From positions 73,904,627 through 73,968,626 of the forward strand of contig NC_077223.1 in NCBI RefSeq assembly GCF_024763615.1: a stretch of DNA of 64,000 bases, read 5' to 3'. The notes beneath the pieces are model-generated. The model made no database searches, was not told where the DNA came from, and saw only the letters and a list, made by a program, of their open reading frames with translations. Below are positions 57,998 through 64,000 of this stretch, one piece after another. This DNA comes from Phlebotomus papatasi (taxonomy: Eukaryota > Arthropoda > Insecta > Diptera > Psychodidae). The position numbers were made by a program, and so were the translations under genes. Numbering within the stretch: the stretch's first letter is position 1; the number at the start of each line of letters is the position of its first letter.

Positions 57998-58759
57998 ATG
58001 AGTGTAGAAGACTTGGATTTGGACAAATTGTGGATCCAGTCAGATCAACGTGAAGCCAAAATGGAATCTTCATCAGCCACGAGGCAAGGTGGTTTTGTGG
58101 GTAGTATCTCAGAATATACTCCAGGAACCAACTTCAAGTACTACCACGATCGCATTAAGCAGTTTTTCATCGCAAACTACGTATCTGAGGAGATGAAAGT
58201 ACCAACATTCTTAGCGTGCGTCGGCGAAGAAATTTACAACACGTGCACCACACTTTGTGCGCCAGTGCTGCCCAGTGAGAAAAAATTTGAGGAACTCATG
58301 GCTCTTTTAGAGCATCACTATGATAAAAAAGTGAATAAAAGGGCTCAGAGATTCAAGTTCTTCAAAGAAAAGCAGCAGGAGGGTCAAACAATCAAGGAAT
58401 ACATCTTAACCCTCAAGGAATTGGCGGCAACATGTGAATTTGGCGGGTTTATTCCAGACACCAATCAACAAAAGGGTTCACTCAGAGCATTGGCATTGGA
58501 AGATGCTCTAACGGATCAATTGATTGTGGGATTATCGAATGAAAAAATTCAGCAAAAACTCTTATCGGATGATTCCAAATCATTTGATGCTTGCTGTGAG
58601 ATTGCACTCAATATGGAAATGAGTGAAAGAGAGCAATTGTTGCTGAAACCCAGTACCAGTGGAGTGAATAAAGTGTCCGAGAAGAAAGCAAAAAAAGCTG
58701 CAAACCGGAATAAATCACCAGCCAAGAGAAGTTCTTCACGTCACAGGGGTGATGGATAG
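57998..58759 (+). CDS. gag: Gag, N-terminal part, ended by in-frame UAG
   Basis: The ATG at 57998 is the first good start after the LTR leader (a GTG precedes it). The 253-residue product begins MSVEDLDLDKLWIQ and holds the capsid-like helical region typical of gypsy Gag (YHDRIKQFF near residue 50, then ELMALLEHHYDKKVNKRAQR and KEYILTLKEL). It finishes in a Lys/Ser/Arg-rich tail. A TAG at 58757-58759 stops translation just before the nucleocapsid zinc knuckles, which continue in the same frame. The stop is probably a mutation, since a second stop also interrupts pol, but suppression at this point cannot be excluded. Gag would assemble particles that package the element RNA. Confidence 0.88.
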   Translation: MSVEDLDLDKLWIQSDQREAKMESSSATRQGGFVGSISEYTPGTNFKYYHDRIKQFFIANYVSEEMKVPTFLACVGEEIYNTCTTLCAPVLPSEKKFEELMALLEHHYDKKVNKRAQRFKFFKEKQQEGQTIKEYILTLKELAATCEFGGFIPDTNQQKGSLRALALEDALTDQLIVGLSNEKIQQKLLSDDSKSFDACCEIALNMEMSEREQLLLKPSTSGVNKVSEKKAKKAANRNKSPAKRSSSRHRGDG

Positions 58760-59590
58760 CACCATCGCAACAAAGATGAGTTCAGTGATTCTACCACGTG
58801 CTATCGGTGTGGCCGACAAGCTCCAAATCATAAGCCACAGAATTGTCCAGCGCTAAATTGGAAGTGCTTTATCTGTGACAAAACGGGACACATTTCTACG
58901 GTTTGTCGACAACGGAGTTCTTCAGGTGATCGCGGACGAGTTGGAAGGATTCAGTGCAACTCAGTAGGAAGTGGGACAGCGCCCAGGAAAATGTCACAGC
59001 CTCTCTACTGGCAAGTAGTAGTCAATGGAGTCACCACGAAGTTTGAGGTTGATGGCGGATGCGGAGAAACGCTCATGAGTCTACAGGAGTACCAAGATAA
59101 GTTCCAGAATCATCATAAAAATTTGATCAGTATAGGGTCCCTATCTCTTTCTACTTTTACAGAAGAAACTGTTAGGCCGTTAGGATCATTTATCGCAACT
59201 GTGGTGATTGACGGTGTGGAATATGGACATCTTGAGGTGCTTGTAGTAGACACAGGGAAGCGATTTACTGCCTTGTTGGGTCGCTCATGGCTTGATGTCG
59301 TTAATCCAAGCTGGAGAGAATTGCTGTCGCCACGTAAGAATATTTCAAATATTTCTAAAATGTCTTATACCCAAGGGAATGATACTCAGTCTGATACTTT
59401 GATTAAAAATATTCGTGAAAAATTCCCATTCACGGTCTCTCAAGATACAAATCAAACAATTGTCGGGTTTAAGGCACAAATATTGCTTGAACCGTGCCAG
59501 CCTATTTTTCACAAGGCTTATAGTGTTCCATATCGATCTCGTGAAAAAGTCGAGCAAGAGCTTGAGCGTCTTTGCAATGAGAACATCTGA
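58760..59590 (+). pseudogene. pol: Nucleocapsid zinc knuckles, protease and start of reverse transcriptase, ended by in-frame UGA
   Basis: It continues in the Gag frame after the UAG. Two zinc knuckles follow: C-X2-C-X6-H-X4-C (58799-58846, unusual spacing) and C-X2-C-X4-H-X4-C (58865-58906). The protease follows: FEVDGGCGETLM, where the active-site Asp-Ser/Thr-Gly reads D-G-G (59051-59059), and later ALLGRSWLD, the usual second conserved block. The N-terminal RT segment runs up to RLCNENI, then TGA (59588-59590). The first Met after the stop is at 58991. With a stop at either side and an altered protease triad, this part is unlikely to give functional enzymes. Confidence 0.85.
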
Positions 59591-62176
59591 GAACCAGTGA
59601 AGAATAGTAAGTGGGCTTCACCCATTGTCGTGGTGCTAAAAGGCAAAGAGTCAGTAAGACTTTGCATGGATGCAAAGGTCACGATCAATAAATTTATTAA
59701 AACCGAACATTATCCTCTTCCTTTGGTAGATGATATTTTCGTTTCCTTGGCCAATAGTCGATTTTTCTGCGTCATTGATTTAAAAAATGCTTATCTTCAA
59801 TTGGAGGTAGAAGAAGAATCAAGAGAGTGTCTTACCATTAACACTCTTCGCGGTCTTTTCAGGTATAAGAGGCTTTCTTTCGGGGTGGCATCTGCGCCTG
59901 CAATTTTCCAGTCGGTCATTGATCAAGTCTTAAAAGATATCGACGGATGTGTTGCATACCTTGACGATATTGTCATAGGGAGTAGTACCCAAGAGGGATG
60001 CAAAAGGATTCTTTTCCAAGTCCTATCGAAACTCAATGATCATAAGATCTTGATAAATCTCGAAAAATGTCAATTTCTGGTCAAGTCAGTCAAATACCTT
60101 GGACATGTCTTAGAAGATGGACATGTAAGTCCCAATCCAGATAAAATAAAAGCGATTGTAGATGCGCCAGCACCATCCGATGTCGCTAAATTGAGTTCCT
60201 ATTTAGGGCTTATAAATTACTATAGGAAATTCCTACCAAATTTATCCACGGAATTGCACCCATTGTATAATCTACTCAAGTCGAATGTAAGATATCAGTG
60301 GGATAAACAATGTCAAACAGCGTTCCAAAAATCCAAAGAATTGCTGATAAATAGTCTTGCGTTAACCTTATTTGATCCTAATAAGGAAACTATTTTGTCG
60401 TGCGATGCATCTCCGTATGGGTTAGGAGCATGCTTATCCCAGATGGTTAATGGGAAAGAACGTCCAGTCTCATTCGCGTCAGCAAGTTTGAGTCCGAGTG
60501 AGAAAAATTATTCTCAACTTCACCGTGAGGCATTGGCAATTATTTTTGGGGTAAAAAAGTTCCAGAAATATTTATATGGAAAATGTTTCACGTTAGTCAC
60601 TGATAATCAGGCAATTCGAGAGATTTTCAATCCAAAGAAAAATACTCCTGCAGTCGCAGCAGCAAGGTTACAGCGATGGGCTGTTCAGCTGTCAATGTTT
60701 AATTATAAGATAGTGTATCGCCCAGGGAAGAAAATGGGAAATGTGGATGCGCTATCGCGCCTACCTATACAGGAAAGTCATGAAGTCGAGTCGATTCCGG
60801 TCAATAACATTAGGTGGGATGATTCAATTCAAGTTGATTTTGAGAAAGTCAAATCAGAGACGAAAAACGACCCGGAAGCTAAACAAGTGTCGTCGTATTT
60901 AGCAAATGGTTCGGGTGGGGGGATACCTTCAGAATTTAAAAGAGTCCAAAACCAACTGTCGTTGGAAGATCAGTGCATATTTTATGGGGAACGGCTATTT
61001 ATTCCTAAGAATATGAGATTAGCAATCTTAGAATTGCTACATGAAAATCACTCAGGAATGGTGCTCATGAAGAAATTAGCTAGATCTTACGTCTGGTGGC
61101 CATCCATTGATAAAAGTATCGAGGATTATGTTAGGTCATGTGAGATTTGCCAACAGACAAGCACCGTTAAGAAGGAAAGGCTAAATAGTAAATGGCCAGA
61201 ATGCTCAGTTCCTTTCGAGAGAGTACATCTCGATCTATTCTATTTCGGGGGCAAAATGTTCCTAATAATTGTCGATTCGTTCAGTAACTACATTGATATT
61301 GTGTTAATGAACAATACAACTGCTCGTTCTCTCATCAAAGTTCTTGAAGACAAGTTCGCGATTTATGGACTATTTCATGAGATCGTTACCGACAATGGAC
61401 CACCTTTTAACAGTTGGGAATTCGAAAAATATTGTCAGGAGAGAAGTATCAGGTTGAGTCATTCACCTATTTACCATCCAGCGTCGAACGGGCGCGCTGA
61501 GCGCGGAGTAAGGATTGTAAAAACTGTATTCCGAAAATTTCTCCTTACCAGCAAGGATTCGACGATCGAGCAGAAAATTCAAAAATTCTTATTGCACTAC
61601 AGAAACAGTCCAAATTCCACCGCCAGTCAGTCTCCAAATGAATTAATATATTCATATAAACCTCGCACACAGATTGATAACTTAAATCCTAAGAAGAAAG
61701 TCAGTTTTGATTTGTCAAAGAATAAATATCACAGTCAAAATCAGAATAATGAGGTATCACAGAATAATAATCACAGTCAAAGTTATAGTCAAGAATTTAA
61801 AGTAAATGAGAAAGCATTATACAAAAATCATGAGAAGTCAATTGTTCGTTGGTTACCATGCATTATCAAACAAAAACTATCTAAGTTGCGATATCTGATT
61901 AGCTTAGATAGCAAGATTAAAATGGTCCACGTAAATCAATTAAAGAAATATTTCAGTCAATATAATACAGATTTAATTGCCTATAAACCAAAAGAGTCAC
62001 AACCTAATTTAAAGAAAAGAGTCAGAAAACAGTCAGTAGTTGAACCTTTCTCTTATGATGGAAAACCTTTAAGAAAGAAGAGAAAAATTTATGATTCAGA
62101 AAATGTCAGAAGATCAGAAAGAATTAAGGAAATGTTAAAAAGAAAACAATTAGAATATCAATTATATAAGTCATAG
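59591..62176 (+). pseudogene. pol: Pol: reverse transcriptase, RNase H and integrase (open frame after the UGA)
   Basis: The frame is the same as Gag and runs 861 codons to a stop at 62174-62176. RT: KWASPIVVV, VRLCMDAK, FFCVIDLKNAYLQL (first catalytic Asp), and YLDD at 59957-59968. RNase H: ILSCDASPYGLGACLSQ, REALAIIFGVKKFQKYL, LVTDNQAI. Integrase: an H-H-C-C zinc domain (LLHENHSG...SCEICQQ) and the catalytic triad Asp (61232), Asp (61391) and Glu (61499) with 35 residues between the last two (VTDNGPPF...NGRAERG). The C-terminus is Lys- and Gln-rich. All catalytic residues that I can check are present, so only the stops and the protease change appear damaging. There is no start codon of its own; a GTG lies near the beginning. 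Confidence 0.9.
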
Positions 62177-62288
62177 TTTCATTAACAGGACCTTTAGGTA
62201 GAGTTAGGATTCTCCTAGCCTTGTAAATATAAATTGTAAATATTAGTTTAAAATTGTAAATAGGGAATTTAAAATATTGCTGGGAGAA
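62177..62288 (+). other. Untranslated region with polypurine tract
   Basis: A short non-coding spacer with no envelope gene. GGGAGAA (62282-62288) directly before the 3' LTR is the likely plus-strand primer. Confidence 0.6.
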
Positions 62289-62487
62289 TGTAGTGTATGG
62301 AGATAGATGATAGATAAAAGAGATAGGATGAGATTGTTCAGGTCAGGTTTTGAAATATTGAAGTCAGTCTAATAAACGCACGCATAGAAGTAACATCGCG
62401 TCAATAAAGTTATTGATAGTCAAATAATAGTCTTTTAATTAGAGTCTTTTTCTTCGCCATATAATAGCAAAAGTCAGAGCTATTATA
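62289..62487 (+). repeat. 3' LTR
   Basis: Identical by eye to the 5' LTR except that it lacks three bases after ATAAAGTTATTG. Ends TATTATA before the GTATT duplication. Confidence 0.92.
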
Positions 62488-62492
62488 GTATT

Positions 62493-62688
62493 ATTTAACT
62501 TTTGAAGTAAGAACATTAATCCTGTATTATTAGATATGATTTTTCATTATAATTATTTTGTTTAGAGGCGAATTTCATAAATACTTTAGTTTTGTTGTCC
62601 ACTTAAACGTATTCACCTAGGTATGACAGCAGTGCGAACAATAGGAAACAAACGGCAAGAGCTAGTGGCTTGGCTTTTTTAAGAGGAA
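62493..62688. other. Spacer, nothing recognised
   Basis: Unique AT-rich DNA between the retrotransposon and the next MITE. Confidence 0.4.
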
Positions 62689-62992
62689 CAGTAGACTCTC
62701 TCCCAATCGGGCATATGGGGCAAAATGTCATCCAAATTATCGAGAGATTTGGGCATCAAAATCATTATAAATTCCACAAAAAGCCCTGAAATTTAAAGAA
62801 TCACGATAAAACAAGGGGAAATACAGCAAATTTGAACAAATTTACTTTGAAATCAAATTGAAATTGATTGAAAATTGATTGAAATTAAATAAAATAAATT
62901 GAAATTGAAATTGAAATTGAAATCAAACGTGAAAATCATCAACAAAATTTTGCACCCGATTGAAAAAGAGCCGATTGAGTGAGAGTCTACTG
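62689..62992. mobile_element. MITE with CAGTAGACTCTC ends
   Basis: CAGTAGACTCTCTCCCAATC and GCCGATTGAGTGAGAGTCTA..CTG are inverted ends; the flanks read AA on both sides where TA would be expected. The interior has GAAATTGAAATT simple repeats (62878-62932). 304 bp, non-coding. Confidence 0.75.
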
Positions 62993-64000
62993 AATATAGT
63001 TTAAGTAGTTTAATTTTTTAAGGTTGAATATAAAAAAGCCCTGGTGAATATATTTCTTAACTTATAGAAATAAAAGTCTTTTGAATGACATAAATGTTTG
63101 ATTTTAACTATTCTTGGTCAGGAAATTAACTAGCTCATTATTCTTTATCCGGAATTTGTTTGAAGTAATTTAGTGAGAGATATTATGAAAAAATATTTAC
63201 AGAACTTCTAACACGTAGGTTTAAAACTTACCTAAAAAAGTCAGGTGAATATCCTTCATAAATATTCGTGTTTACTATCTCTAGGCAAATTTAATCATCC
63301 AATAAATAGAAATGAATTCAATTTTCAAAGTGTATTAGGTATCAAACTCATAAGTGTCGAGAATTCTTGGCCAATCGAGAAAAACATTATCGTAAGATTT
63401 ATTTACAAAAAATATTAAATTATATGAGAGGGTTATTCATCTAACTTTGGCACCCATGTTAAGCAATTTACCATATAAGTATCATAATAATGTGTAAAGT
63501 ACCTTTTATAATTTATTTATGAGGAGTGCTTGAACTCTATAAAAATACGTATTATATTTAAAAAAGAATTCAGTGAAAAGAAGCGAAACTTCACTTTTCA
63601 CACATTCATTGTGTCTTCTCATTTCCGTAAAAAGAATGTTCAATTAACATTTTTAATACAATCTGTATGAATTTTAAAATATTTTAAAACACAATAGTAT
63701 GTGTTTGTGTGTTTTTATATACATATAATATAGCTGATCTTCATAACAAAGTATAATGTTGGAATTCTTGCACAAAATTATTCGTATTACAATTAAAGCA
63801 AATAATATTAAATAATATGTAAGATACTCACTCTTTGTAATTAAGGATACTAGAAAAAAATGCTTTACTGCGGGTACTTTAAAAGTATTATCAGATACTT
63901 TTTTAGAAGCATTTTATAAAAATGCTTCTAAATTGTAGGATAACAGGATCAGACTTATAAATATTTCTGGGAATATGGGGATGTGTTCCTACTTTCATTA
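62993..64000. other. Non-coding, nothing recognised
   Basis: AT-rich to the window end. A short palindrome (TTTTAGAAGCATTTTATAAA / AAATGCTTCTAAA) lies at about 63902-63932. No gene. Confidence 0.35.

Larger units (their letters stand above)
57752..62487 (+). mobile_element. Ty3/gypsy LTR retrotransposon, mag-like clade, near-complete, 5-bp TSD GTATT
   Basis: Two LTRs of 202 and 199 bp enclose a single gag-protease-RT-RNase H-integrase frame. GTATT flanks the element on both sides (57747-57751 and 62488-62492). Domain order RT before integrase identifies Ty3/gypsy. The RNase H C-terminus (ARLQRWAVQLSMFNYKIVYR then DALSRLP) and Cys-rich Gag resemble the mag group as I know it. There is no envelope frame between pol and the 3' LTR. 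The LTRs differ only by one 3-base indel, so insertion was recent, yet the coding frame carries two stop codons. Confidence 0.93.

Noticed and set aside
58757..58759. Programmed UAG readthrough between Gag and Pol
   Set aside because: Not excluded, but the stop lies upstream of the zinc knuckles and a second stop (UGA) breaks RT, so decay is the simpler reading.
62177..62288. Envelope gene after pol
   Set aside because: Only about 110 bases separate pol from the 3' LTR; no open frame fits.
1..64000. CRISPR arrays, operons, rRNA genes
   Set aside because: No regularly spaced direct repeats with unique spacers, no prokaryotic gene layout and no rRNA-like sequence.

Overview
This window looks like AT-rich intronic and intergenic DNA from an arthropod, most likely an insect and perhaps a nematoceran fly. 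The species cannot be fixed from the sequence. The evidence is long non-coding tracts, spliceosomal exon borders, and a mobile-element community (Tc1/mariner-type TA elements, hAT elements, Penelope-like elements, a tRNA-type SINE, a LINE with a short tandem tail, a mag-clade Ty3/gypsy element) typical of insect genomes. There is no sign of prokaryotic organisation.

Host gene: only two stretches look like host coding exons, both on the minus strand with good splice borders in phase 0: 30782-31249 (156 codons, Ser/Thr-rich with a basic patch) and 1059-1268 (70 codons). They could be exons of one gene with an intron of about 29.5 kb, since the phases match. I do not recognise the protein. Almost all other open frames are short and chance-like.

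Mobile elements, left to right: a LINE 3' end (2-441); many TIR elements with TA target duplications, several nested (2-12 kb); a hAT element of 4.2 kb with a perfect 8-bp duplication, holding at least three other inserts (13.6-17.8 kb); repeat-rich DNA with a piggyBac-like end (20-22.3 kb); a pogo-like relic (24.0-24.9 kb); a decayed Tc1-like transposon with about 230-bp inverted repeats, itself hit by a small hAT MITE (27.9-29.6 kb); a SINE abutting a 728-bp TIR element just downstream of the larger exon (29.75-30.7 kb); a dense run of MITEs and a second LINE fragment (32.3-36.6 kb); a Stowaway-like TIR element (39.8-40.7 kb); further TA elements (42.6-45.5 kb and 53.0-55.1 kb); and two head-to-head palindromic insertions (46.8 and 56.5 kb) that look like non-autonomous Penelope-like termini carrying hammerhead-like ribozyme cores. 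A nearly intact Ty3/gypsy element with almost identical LTRs lies at 57752-62487. Its single gag-pro-pol frame is broken by two stop codons.

The most interesting signals are the two palindromic, long-TSD elements with a shared hammerhead-like architecture (self-complementary 4-nt stem III), the deep nesting inside the hAT element, the GC-rich ~300-bp degenerate tandem array inside it, and the recent but doubly nonsense-broken retrotransposon. All boundaries were read by eye. No alignment or database search was possible.
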